From Microvirga lenta (GTDB taxonomy: Bacteria > Pseudomonadota > Alphaproteobacteria > Rhizobiales > Beijerinckiaceae): a stretch of DNA of 64,000 bases. Made by a program: the position numbers and the translations under genes. Within the stretch, counting starts at the first letter, position 1, and each line of letters opens with the position of its first letter. The notes beneath the pieces were generated by a model, which had not been told where the DNA came from, ran no database searches, and worked only from the letters and a program-made list of their open reading frames with translations. The stretch lies in contig NZ_JAJBBR010000008.1 in the NCBI RefSeq assembly GCF_020532555.1, forward strand, positions 248,001 to 312,000, in the 5' to 3' direction. Shown here in pieces: positions 23,168-30,534 of the stretch.

Positions 23168-23314
23168 GATGACCTCCTCGTGGAGGCTGATGTGACTGGC
23201 ATCAGGCCAGCGCTGCACCGGATACGACGGCGGGAGTCTAGACCGGTTCGAGAAGCCGGGAAAGAACAATCCTCTGCGAGCCGCCGGGGATGGCAGGAGG
23301 GCAGCGCCGCCCGC

Positions 23315-24643
23315 CTACAGCACCCGCACCCGCGGCTCGCGCCGTTCGCGCAGCATCAGCTCCGTGAGCGCCCAGACCAGCGCGTCCATGCGGTCGGGGG
23401 AGCGGCCGTTGCTCAGGCCCCCGGGGCCGAAATCGCACAGCTCGTCCTCCAGCTCCGGCAGCGCGCCCACGTGGCGCACCCGGTTCTGCGCGTAGAGCAC
23501 GGAGACCGGCTCCGCGCGCAGGTATTTTCCCCGCGTGGCGCGCACGCTCGCCACCGGCACGGCGGGATCGACCTCGCGGATCACGCCGGTCGCCATCTCG
23601 CCGCCCTGGTTGGTTTCGACCACGAGGGCGTCGGCCTGCAGGCGGCGATACAGCGCCACAGCCTTCGTGGCCCATTCCGGCGGCCTGAGGCCGGAGGCGG
23701 TGGCGTCCTCCAGCACATAGGCCGTGCCGCCCTCGTCCACGCCCGCCGCGACGATGCCGCAGGCATCCGCCCGCTTCGACGACGAGGCGGGCGGATCGAC
23801 TGCGACGACGATGCGCATGAGCGGCGGCGGCGAGTCCACCCGGTTGAGTTCGAGCACGTCCCGGGTCCAGAGCGCGTCGGGCCGGTCCTCCACGATCTCG
23901 CCGTCGAGCTCCTGCCGCCCGAGCCGCGTGCCGCCGTAGCGGCCGATGACCGTTTCCAGAAAGGCGGGTGCGAGATTGTCCGCATTGTCCGCCGTCCTCA
24001 CCCGCGACACCGCCACGTGAGGATCGGCGAGGAAGCGCTTGAGCAGCGGGATCGGGCGCGGCGTCGTCGTGACCATCTGGCGCGGATGCTGGCCGAGGCG
24101 CAGGCCGAATTGCAGCATGTCCCACGTCTCCTCGGCGTGCTTCCACTTGGCGAGTTCGTCCGCCCAGGCGGCTTCGAATTGCGGGCCGCGCAGGGAGTCG
24201 GGGTCCTCCGCCGAGAAGACCTGCGCCACCGCGCCGTTGCGCCATTCCAGCTTGCGCAGGGAGGGCGACCAGGCCGGGCGCTCGTGGCGGTCATGGACCT
24301 CCAGGATTCCGGCGGGTCCCTCCACCATCACGTTGCGCGCATCGGAAAAGGTTTCGCCGATGAGCGCGATGCGCCCGACGGCGTTCGGGGAAAAATCCGG
24401 CAGGCCGAGCGCGAGGCCGCGCACCCATTCGGAGCCAGCGCGGGTCTTGCCCGCGCCGCGCCCGCCGAGCATGAGCCAGGTGGTCCAGGGATCGTGATGC
24501 CGCGCGAGGCCCGGCATTCGCTGTTCGGGACGGCAGCGCAGCGGCCAGTGCCGGAGCGCGACGTCGAACTCCGCCTCAGACCAGGAGGCCGTCGCGGCCT
24601 CGAGCCTCCTCCTCCGCGATAACCCGCTCAAGATGGCGAGCAA
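23315..24643 (-). CDS. GTA g2 terminase large subunit
   Basis: An approximately 442-residue packaging ATPase/nuclease. Walker A is WLMLGGRGAGKTRAG, the Walker B region WADELAKWKHAEETWDMLQFGLRLG, and the nuclease domain shows VVAVDPPASS, ALVVETNQGG and a final DRMDALVWALTEL. The start is uncertain. TTG 24643 and TTG 24631 fit the family's short leader before WPLRCRPEQ. ATG 24700 has AGGAAGG upstream but overlaps g1 more deeply. It drives headful packaging of host DNA in GTA. The frame is complete. Confidence 0.93.
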   Translation of the reverse strand: MLAILSGLSRRRRLEAATASWSEAEFDVALRHWPLRCRPEQRMPGLARHHDPWTTWLMLGGRGAGKTRAGSEWVRGLALGLPDFSPNAVGRIALIGETFSDARNVMVEGPAGILEVHDRHERPAWSPSLRKLEWRNGAVAQVFSAEDPDSLRGPQFEAAWADELAKWKHAEETWDMLQFGLRLGQHPRQMVTTTPRPIPLLKRFLADPHVAVSRVRTADNADNLAPAFLETVIGRYGGTRLGRQELDGEIVEDRPDALWTRDVLELNRVDSPPPLMRIVVAVDPPASSSKRADACGIVAAGVDEGGTAYVLEDATASGLRPPEWATKAVALYRRLQADALVVETNQGGEMATGVIREVDPAVPVASVRATRGKYLRAEPVSVLYAQNRVRHVGALPELEDELCDFGPGGLSNGRSPDRMDALVWALTELMLRERREPRVRVL

Positions 24644-25091
24644 GTTCGTCGCGGAGTTCGTGGATGCTGCGGGGCGGTTTTTCGGTGTGCCCGTGTCCAT
24701 CGAGCGTGCTGCCTTCCTGTTCCAGCAGGGATTGCGCGGCCGTGAGCGTCTTCGCATAGGAGGCGAGCGTGCGCGCGGTCCTGTCGTGATCGTCGGCGCC
24801 GTCCGCGCGCTGCTCCCTCACCAGCGCGTCGATGCGCGTGCGGGTGACCTGCGCGAGCGACAGGGCCGCCTCGCGCAGGGTGTTCTGCGGCGACGCGGGA
24901 ACGCTCTGCGGCGGCTCCGCATTCAGGGCCTCGGAGCGCGGCGGCCAGCCCCAGCTCTTGCGCAGGCGGCGGAAGCTCCACACGCTCACGCCGAGGAACG
25001 ACGCGATGGCGCCGAGGGAGACTTTCGGGTGACGGGCATAGTAGTCGTAGGCCCGCTGCCTGACGTCGTCGGTGATGGCGGATGTCTTCAT
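24576..25091 (-). CDS. GTA g1 terminase small subunit
   Basis: A 171-residue protein with an N-terminal helix-turn-helix (YARHPKVSLGAIASFLGVSVWSFRRLRKSWGW) and a helical oligomerisation region (TRTRIDALVREQ, then ASYAKTLTAAQSLLEQEG), as in rhizobial GTA gp1. The C-terminus (ELARHLERVIAEEEARGRD) overlaps the g2 start. In R. capsulatus gp1 binds DNA without sequence preference and regulates the large subunit. ATG 25091 lies 7 bp after the LamG-like gene, so the two form one operon. Confidence 0.88.
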   Translation of the reverse strand: MKTSAITDDVRQRAYDYYARHPKVSLGAIASFLGVSVWSFRRLRKSWGWPPRSEALNAEPPQSVPASPQNTLREAALSLAQVTRTRIDALVREQRADGADDHDRTARTLASYAKTLTAAQSLLEQEGSTLDGHGHTEKPPRSIHELRDELARHLERVIAEEEARGRDGLLV

Positions 25092-25098
25092 GTCTGTC

Positions 25099-25836
25099 TC
25101 ATGCTTGTCCGAGAGTGACGCCGGCTTCGGCCGCGACCTGCGCGGTGCGCTGCGCCACGAGGGCGGGCGCGAGCGCGCCGGTCCAGACCTCGAAGGCCGC
25201 CAGCACCATGTTGTTGCCGTCGCCGGTGCCCGTGTCGCTGTAGATCGAGTTGATCATCATGCCGGCCGAGCCGCCCGGATCCCAGACCGGCGCATCGGCC
25301 GCGGCCACCACCTCGCCGTCCATGTGGACCTTGAGGTGGTTGGACGGCAGCGCCGGATCGAACGTGACGCAGAAGACGCGCCAGACGCCCGGCACCACCG
25401 TTCCGCCGACCGCGCGGCTGCCGTTGCCGGCGGTGCCCGCATTGAGGCTCGCGCCGCCCGGCTGTCCGCGCCAGAGCATGTAGGGCAGCGGCGAGCTCCT
25501 GGCGGTGAAATACACCCCCTGCCCGTCGAGGCTGGCGTTCTTCACGAGCATCAGCACCGTGAACGGACCTGCGGGAAGAGTGGCGGCGGTTTCGAGGATC
25601 TGCGCGGCGGTGAATTGCAGCGCCCCGCCCTCGCCCAGCGCGACGAGTGCCGGCTCCTCGCCGGGTTTCGGGCGCCATTCCGTCGTGTCCGTGCCGGTGC
25701 TCGGCACCACGAGGGGCGCGGTCTGCGCATGGGCGAAATCGAGGCGGATCATCGGGTCCGGCATCGCGACGGGGGAACGGGTTCGCCTCCGGCGCCGCTG
25801 CAGCCCGTAGCCGTAGCCGAAGCTGTAGGCGGCCAT
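25099..25836 (-). CDS. LamG/concanavalin-like jelly-roll protein upstream of the terminase
   Basis: A 245-residue protein: a Gly/Tyr/Arg N-terminus (MAAYSFGYGYGLQRRRRR) followed by a LamG-type beta-sandwich (ALQFTAAQILETA, FTVLMLVKNASLDGQGVYF, GVWRVFCVTFDPALPSNHLKVHMDGE, GNNMVLAAFEVWTGAL). Such domains bind glycans. There is no signal peptide. A start overlap of one base (TGATG) ties it to the small gene upstream, and it is 7 bp from g1. It may be a fibre or head decoration for attachment. That is inference from fold and context. Confidence 0.68.
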   Translation of the reverse strand: MAAYSFGYGYGLQRRRRRTRSPVAMPDPMIRLDFAHAQTAPLVVPSTGTDTTEWRPKPGEEPALVALGEGGALQFTAAQILETAATLPAGPFTVLMLVKNASLDGQGVYFTARSSPLPYMLWRGQPGGASLNAGTAGNGSRAVGGTVVPGVWRVFCVTFDPALPSNHLKVHMDGEVVAAADAPVWDPGGSAGMMINSIYSDTGTGDGNNMVLAAFEVWTGALAPALVAQRTAQVAAEAGVTLGQA

Positions 25837-26180
25837 CAGGCGATCTCGACGAGCGAGAACAGGGTGCCCGCCTCGCAGAAGACCGGCACCTCCTCGCCGG
25901 GCTCGACGAGCTTGCCGTTCGTCTCCGACGCGACCGGATCCTCGCCCCAGGCGACGGCGACGGGATTGTCCGACCCGCCCAGGCAGCGCACCAGCGCATA
26001 GCCCGAGGCGCGCGAGCCGAAATCCGGCGCCGCCGGTCGCGCCGCGCCCGCCGTCGGCGCCGTGGTGACGGCGAGGATCACGGCGGAGCCGTGCAGGCGC
26101 TGGATGATGTTGTGAGCCGACCCGTTCAGGGAGCGGCCCTCGCCGAGGGTGACCCATTCGATGCGGGCGCGTGCGGCCAT
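25836..26180 (-). CDS. Hypothetical protein, first gene of the GTA operon
   Basis: A 114-residue protein starting at ATG 26180 (MAARARIEWVTLGEGRSLNG) with a beta-rich composition (HGSAVILAVTTAPTAG, ASGYALVRCLGGSDNPVAVAW, EEVPVFCEAGTLFSLVEIA). I do not recognise the family. The pattern resembles small accessory proteins encoded beside tail-fibre genes. It heads the minus-strand series and follows a promoter (26363-26391) and a terminator (26261-26294). Confidence 0.6.
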   Translation of the reverse strand: MAARARIEWVTLGEGRSLNGSAHNIIQRLHGSAVILAVTTAPTAGAARPAAPDFGSRASGYALVRCLGGSDNPVAVAWGEDPVASETNGKLVEPGEEVPVFCEAGTLFSLVEIA

Positions 26181-26260
26181 GGGCGATCTCCGAATATGAC
26201 TGAAACGAATGCCGGGGCCCGAGGCGAAGGTCGCGCCTGCGAGGGCCCCGGAAGGGGAAT

Positions 26261-26294
26261 AAAAAAACCGCCCAGGCCGGAGGCTTGGGCGGTT
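26261..26294 (-). terminator. Intrinsic terminator (possible attenuator) upstream of the GTA operon
   Basis: On the minus strand AACCGCCCAAGCC-tcc-GGCCTGGGCGGTT is followed directly by seven T residues in all. No minus-strand gene precedes it, only the promoter at 26363-26391. It therefore stands in the leader between promoter and first gene and could hold GTA transcription off. Confidence 0.85.
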
Positions 26295-26354
26295 GCAGAC
26301 TGACAGGAGAGCAAAGAGGCCGGGGGGCACGGGTCTCATTCACACTTCGTCAGC

Positions 26355-26391
26355 GTTCTTGTTTTGTACTCTAAGAGCGTCGCGCTGTCAA
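26355..26391 (-). promoter_or_regulatory. Sigma70-type promoter overlapped by an SOS-like box, pointing into the GTA cluster
   Basis: The minus strand reads TTGACA (26386-26391), a 17-nt spacer, then TACAAA (26363-26368). Overlapping the -10 and the expected start site, GTAC-N7-GAAC (26355-26369) differs by one base from the alphaproteobacterial LexA direct repeat GAAC-N7-GAAC. The promoter is seen directly. LexA control is inference. Confidence 0.65.
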
Positions 26392-26472
26392 GGTGGATTT
26401 TCTGAATAGGCAAGTGGACACAATGTTGCACATCGTGCCATTCTATCCAGAATAAAACCCACAATTCGGTCA

Positions 26473-26898
26473 ATGCACGGGCGTCAAGCGGAATCGGTTG
26501 AGGAGTGGCTACAGTTGGTGGAGCTTTCTCGCCGGCAAGCAGAGTTTTGTCTCCAATTTCCTGAAATGGCCGCCGCAGCTTGGAGCCACTGTGGCTTTGC
26601 CTGTGAGTGTGTTCTCAAGGCTGCAATTATGGATAAAGAACGTTTGAATTCCTGGCCTTCCAAGGGAGCTAGAAAGGAATCACACACCCATAATCTACAG
26701 GATTTAGCTAAGATCTTGGGCTGGCAACCTATCCCTCGGGATCACGTTGCCCCAGCATGGAGTGTTGTGGTCAACTGGCGGCGCGGCCATATGTATAGCC
26801 TTGAGATGTCGCCTGCGGCGGCACAGGATCTATTTGACGCAACCTTTGGAGAAGAGGGAGTAGTGACATGGATACGCCAGCGCTTCCTGAAGCTCTAA
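26473..26898 (+). CDS. HEPN-like protein of a low-GC two-gene island
   Basis: A 141-residue helical protein. The pattern HCGFACECVLKAAIMD, a linker, then THNLQDLAKILGW, and NWRRGHMYS with AQDLFDATFGEEGVVTWIRQRF resembles HEPN domains (E-x-ALKA helix, THxL, RYP-like turn, A-x-x-W helix). The R-x4-6-H RNase motif of active HEPN toxins is not clearly present. GC content is far below the surroundings, with codons such as TTA and ATA, so it was probably acquired recently. It overlaps the next gene by 31 bp. A toxin/antitoxin or defence role is plausible but unproven. Confidence 0.6.
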   Translation: MHGRQAESVEEWLQLVELSRRQAEFCLQFPEMAAAAWSHCGFACECVLKAAIMDKERLNSWPSKGARKESHTHNLQDLAKILGWQPIPRDHVAPAWSVVVNWRRGHMYSLEMSPAAAQDLFDATFGEEGVVTWIRQRFLKL

Positions 26899-27344
26899 AG
26901 CGAGCAGGCGCAGACTATCAGAGGAAGTTAAGAGCTCTTGGCTTAGACCCCGAGGGCTTCCTTTGGGCCTTTGATCGATATGACGAGAAGTTTCACCTCT
27001 GGATTGTGTGGTCTGGCGTTGATGAGTTCGGCCCTTACAAGCTTGCTCAGCTCCTGTTCAAAGCCTATCGCCTATCGGCGCTCCCGCAGGAAATCGACCC
27101 CTTTACAGTGGAGGTTTTGAGCCCACGCCTTAGCATCGTTCATGCTCTTCGTAGATTGATTGAAGAATCAATCAAGAAGGGACCTCAGGAAATGAAAATC
27201 TCTGAGACATCCGACCATACGACTGAGCTAACCCGCTTCAAGACCGCTTGGATCTACAAATTCGACCGGAAAGATTTACCGACGACAAGGGTCTTGAAAG
27301 ACTGGAAACGTTTTCAGCACAACGTCGGTGCTTTGGCTGCCTGA
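26868..27344 (+). CDS. Unknown protein coupled to the HEPN-like gene
   Basis: A 158-residue protein starting inside the end of the HEPN-like gene (31-bp overlap), so the two are probably co-translated. Visible features are an amphipathic N-terminus (LPEALKRAGADYQRKLRALGL), an aromatic beta-like stretch (GFLWAFDRYDEKFHLWIVWSGVDEFGP), and a basic, Lys-rich C-terminus. I recognise no family, and it lacks the GSxxxD motif of MNT nucleotidyltransferases, the usual HEPN partners. Codon use is as AT-rich as its partner's. Confidence 0.65.
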   Translation: MDTPALPEALKRAGADYQRKLRALGLDPEGFLWAFDRYDEKFHLWIVWSGVDEFGPYKLAQLLFKAYRLSALPQEIDPFTVEVLSPRLSIVHALRRLIEESIKKGPQEMKISETSDHTTELTRFKTAWIYKFDRKDLPTTRVLKDWKRFQHNVGALAA

Positions 27345-27369
27345 GGGTTAAAAAGCTTAACGGCTCCGC

Positions 27370-28269
27370 ATGGACTATGACACCTCCTTCGACGACAAGG
27401 CCCTCTCCATTATCCGGCGCGCCTATGCCCGGCAGATGCTGGCCGTGGCCGGAATCGAGGACGATCCCCGGCTGGAGGAGGCCTTCGCCAGTGTCCCGCG
27501 CGAACACTTCCTCGGCGACCCGCCCTGGCTCATGTCGGGCTTCGGCGGCTACAAGCCCCTGCCCTCCGGCGACCCGGTGCTCGTCTATCAGGACGTCAAT
27601 TTCGCGCTTTCGCCCTCGCGCGGCGTCAATAACGGCTCCCCGTCCCTCCATGCGCGCTGGCTGCATCAGGCCGGGCTGAAACCCGGCGAGCGCGTGGCGC
27701 ATATCGGCGCCGGAACCGGCTACTACACCGCGCTGATCGCGGATCTCGTCGGCGAATCGGGGCATGTTCTCGCGGTGGAGTTCGATCCCGCCCTCGCCGA
27801 CATGGCCCGGCGCAATCTCGAGCCCTCGGCCAACGTCACCGTCGTCCAGGGCGACGGCGCCGAATGGCCCCGGGAGGAGGTGGACTGCGTCTATGTCAAT
27901 TTTCTCGTGCAGCGTCCGGCGGATGCCTGGATCGAGCGTCTCGCTCCGGGCGGCCGTCTGATCTTTCCCCTCGGCGTGCCGCGTCCGCAGCGCAGCCCGG
28001 CCGGCGGGATGCACACGCTCCACGGCGCCGGCCTGCGCATCGAGCGCCGCGCCGGGGGCTTCGCGGCGCGCTGGCTCGGCGCGGCCTATTTCGTCTGCGC
28101 GGAAGGCGCGCTCGCCGGTAGCCCGGAGGAGAGCGCGGCGCTGAAAGCCGCCTTCGAGCGGGGCGGCGTCGAGTTCGTGCGAAGCCTCGCCTGGAAGGAG
28201 CCGGGCGATCCCGGGCGCTGCTGGTTCAGCGGACCGGACTGGAGCCTGAGCTACGACGAGGCCGCCTGA
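27370..28269 (+). CDS. Protein-L-isoaspartate O-methyltransferase-like SAM methyltransferase
   Basis: A 299-residue Class I methyltransferase of the Pcm type. SAM motif I is VAHIGAGTGYYTALIADLV (about 117-135), followed by VLAVEFDPALADMARRNL and TVVQGDGAEW. The N-terminal Pcm region has IRRAYARQMLAVAG and VPREHFLGDPPW, but the substrate loop reads NNGSPSLHARWL in place of the usual ISQP segment, so the substrate may not be isoaspartate. The C-terminal 80 residues are additional. GC returns to the genomic level, marking the right edge of the low-GC island. Confidence 0.82.
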   Translation: MDYDTSFDDKALSIIRRAYARQMLAVAGIEDDPRLEEAFASVPREHFLGDPPWLMSGFGGYKPLPSGDPVLVYQDVNFALSPSRGVNNGSPSLHARWLHQAGLKPGERVAHIGAGTGYYTALIADLVGESGHVLAVEFDPALADMARRNLEPSANVTVVQGDGAEWPREEVDCVYVNFLVQRPADAWIERLAPGGRLIFPLGVPRPQRSPAGGMHTLHGAGLRIERRAGGFAARWLGAAYFVCAEGALAGSPEESAALKAAFERGGVEFVRSLAWKEPGDPGRCWFSGPDWSLSYDEAA

Positions 28270-28543
28270 CCGGCCCCTGCGTCGGCCGTGTTCACGATAA
28301 GTTCCCACAATACCGTTTTCCGGTAAATATTGTTGCAGATGATCACGATCAAAATCGGAACATTCCGGCAATCAATCGGCAACAACGACAGTCTAAATTT
28401 CGCCTCAACAGAATAACCTATATGTTTATATAGCTATTCCCTGACGTTATTACTTGATGTGATGTTTCTGCATTACCTATACGATTGAGTAGGTTATTTT
28501 ACAACGGCCTGTTCTGTTGCCCCGCTTCGGGTGGCGCCGGGCC
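28270..28543. other. AT-rich intergenic region with inverted repeats
   Basis: No gene is visible. The centre is AT-rich. AATAACCTA (28412-28420) and TAGGTTATT (28490-28498) form a perfect 9-nt inverted repeat around a 69-bp spacer containing a second ATTACCTAT. An imperfect palindrome lies near 28307-28335. It could be an operator or the relic of the island boundary. Confidence 0.5.
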
Positions 28544-29569
28544 TCAAAGGACCAGATCCACCGCGACCATCTCATGATCCGAGATCGGTTTTCCGGACCC
28601 GTCGAGCACGGGAACGACCTGGGGATTCTCCGCCGTCACGCCGCGCACCACGAGCCAGTCGAGCTTGCCGAAGGGCGGCCGGGGCTTGTTCGCCGGTCCG
28701 GTGCGCTGGGTCGGGCGGGCCAGGTTGGATTCGGCCCATGAGAACCCGGCGGCGCGCAGGTCGCCGAAGAGAGGCTCGAAGCGTTCGGGCGCGTCGATCA
28801 GGAGATGGCGCTCGTCCTCCCCGCGCGGCAGCGCCTTGGTGTTGAAGTCGCCGCCGATGATGCAGGCATCGTTGGGCGCGAAGCCGTCGAGGGCGCGCAG
28901 AAGCGCCTGAACCTGGCGTTGCCGGTCGGCCTCGTCAGTCTTGCTTTCGAGGTGGGTGCTCACGAGCCATAGGGGACGCGGCGCGGCTGCGACCCGCGCG
29001 GCCAGGGCCATGCGCCCGCCGATGCGCCGCTGGGTCCCTTTCCGGCCCGGGAACCAGAAGCCGCTTTCCTCCAGCGGGATCAGGCACGGCTCCTCCAGCG
29101 CCAGGCGGGTCACGACCGCATTGCCGTGGAAGCCGCAGGCGTTGCGCTCGCCCGCATGAAGACGCGTCTCGCTCACCCCGCCGAGATCGAGTTCGACGAA
29201 CTCGACCCCGTAGAGATAGCCGTCGCCCGTCTCCCCGATCAGATCGCGGATCGTGTGGACGTTGCCGGAACGCGCCATCCCCACATCGACCTCGCTGAGA
29301 AGGGCCGCATGGGCGCCGATCCGGTCCAGCAGGGCGCGGGTCGCCGGGCGGTACTTCAGGCGCTCCGCATTGAACGCCGCGACCCGCAGACGGCCCGGCC
29401 AGTCGAGCGGCTGCGCGGGCGGGCGCCGCTCCAGGGCGTGCAGCGCCGCGATGCGCTCCAGGAAGCGCCGGTGCTCCGTCGGATTCGGCTCGGCGCGGCG
29501 CGCCTCGGCAAGAAGCGCGTCGTCCGGTGCCGGAAGCTCATCGAGCGCGTGCTTGATCGGGGGCCGCAT
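28544..29569 (-). CDS. Endonuclease/exonuclease/phosphatase (EEP) family hydrolase
   Basis: A 341-residue EEP-fold enzyme. Metal and catalytic motifs are RVAAFNAERLKY, ALLSEVDVGMARSGN, HGNAVVTR, LVSTHLESKTDEADRQRQVQAL, IIGGDFNTKALPRG and the C-terminal ISDHEMVAVDL. The start ATG 29569 (MRPPIKHALDELPAPDD) avoids a signal-less extension. No transmembrane segment is seen, so it should be cytoplasmic. Its substrate (nucleic acid or phosphoester) cannot be told from the sequence. Confidence 0.87.
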   Translation of the reverse strand: MRPPIKHALDELPAPDDALLAEARRAEPNPTEHRRFLERIAALHALERRPPAQPLDWPGRLRVAAFNAERLKYRPATRALLDRIGAHAALLSEVDVGMARSGNVHTIRDLIGETGDGYLYGVEFVELDLGGVSETRLHAGERNACGFHGNAVVTRLALEEPCLIPLEESGFWFPGRKGTQRRIGGRMALAARVAAAPRPLWLVSTHLESKTDEADRQRQVQALLRALDGFAPNDACIIGGDFNTKALPRGEDERHLLIDAPERFEPLFGDLRAAGFSWAESNLARPTQRTGPANKPRPPFGKLDWLVVRGVTAENPQVVPVLDGSGKPISDHEMVAVDLVL

Positions 29570-29735
29570 GGAGGTCGGGGGCGCTGACGTCAGGAAGAAC
29601 TCTCGCGCAAGATAGGGTCGCGCGGCGCCCGCCACAGGGCCTCCGCGGCACAGAAATTTTTCACCGCGGCCAGGAACTTTCACCCGGCTTGGCCGTTGAC
29701 CGGCCGCACAACAAAGAATGCCTGGGAGAGGGCCC

Positions 29736-29891
29736 ATGATCGCTTGGGCTGCCGTTGTCGCGCTCATCTTGAGCGCAATCGCTTACTTGAGCAGCGATCC
29801 TTCTTCCTTTTTCCTCAGTCTGGCCGAACTCGGCGGAGTCCTCGCGCTCTTCGCCCTTGTCTGCGCCGCCGAGTCCTTCGACCAGACCTGA
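29736..29891 (+). CDS. Small two-helix membrane protein
   Basis: A 51-residue protein (MIAWAAVVALILSAIAYLSS, then LAELGGVLALFALVCAAES) with two hydrophobic segments. ATG 29736 has GGGAGAGG 5 nt upstream. It follows the divergent EEP gene. No family is recognised. The coding call rests on the ribosome site, codon use and membrane pattern. Confidence 0.6.
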   Translation: MIAWAAVVALILSAIAYLSSDPSSFFLSLAELGGVLALFALVCAAESFDQT

Positions 29892-30132
29892 GCCGCGCCA
29901 TCCGGCATGATCGCTCCGCGGACCCGTCATTGGCCGTGGCGTCGTGTGCCGTGAGAGGACCGACCGGCGGCAGGAAGGCGCCCGCACGAAGTCTGCAGAT
30001 CACGACGATGAGGCCAAAAACGGCAGCGCCGCAGGCCCGGCGACCGGTCGCCTGCGTCCCCGGAACCACCCCGCAGCCTTGGAGTTCAGTCCTAGAACGG
30101 CAATGCCGGCAGGCTTCGAGGAGGAGAACGTC

Positions 30133-30411
30133 ATGGGTCCGCGCAGATGGGGTGCACTCTCGATCATTGCCATCGCGACGATCGTTCTCTGCGCCGTCCT
30201 CTGGTACGTCTTCATCGCCGGCGAACCGACTCCCGCCCTCGACCAGGGCACGGTCGCTCCGGCGCCGGCGCCAGCCGCCCCTGCCCCGGCACCGGGCGTC
30301 GCACCGGCTCCAGCTCCAGCTCCAGCACCAGCCCCGGCTCCGGCACCGGGCGTCGCACCGGCACCGGGCGTCGCCCCGGCTCCGACACCTGCCCCCGCCC
30401 CTGCCCAGTAG
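30133..30411 (+). CDS. Membrane-anchored Ala/Pro-repeat protein
   Basis: A 92-residue protein. The basic start MGPRRWGAL leads into one membrane helix (about 9-30), after which residues 40-92 are almost only (AP)n with PGVAPAP insertions. ATG 30133 has GAGGAGGAG upstream. A rigid, periplasm-spanning or wall-anchoring tail is likely, as in TonB-like linkers, but there is no C-terminal domain. The DNA is a GC-rich imperfect tandem repeat, so the number of units may vary between strains. Confidence 0.72.
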   Translation: MGPRRWGALSIIAIATIVLCAVLWYVFIAGEPTPALDQGTVAPAPAPAAPAPAPGVAPAPAPAPAPAPAPAPGVAPAPGVAPAPTPAPAPAQ

Positions 30412-30534
30412 CGCGGCGGCTTTCCTAGGCGGGCGGTCCCACGCGGCAAGGGGTGCGAACGTTATCCTATAGACTGATTGCCACGGAGCTTGGCCGCATT
30501 GCCTCAACGGCATTTTGTGACTAAGTTTCACTTG

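Noticed and set aside
26261-26339. A leader peptide starting at ATG 26339 that controls the terminator
   Set aside because: The frame (MRPVPPGLFALLSV) has no run of codons for one amino acid and no ribosome site, so classical translational attenuation is not supported.
1439-26394. A temperate prophage
   Set aside because: There is no integrase, excisionase, repressor, replication gene or attachment site, and gene order matches gene transfer agents from g1 to g15.
27348-27365. A CtrA box TTAA-N5-TTAA
   Set aside because: The spacing is 5, not 7, so it does not match the CtrA consensus.
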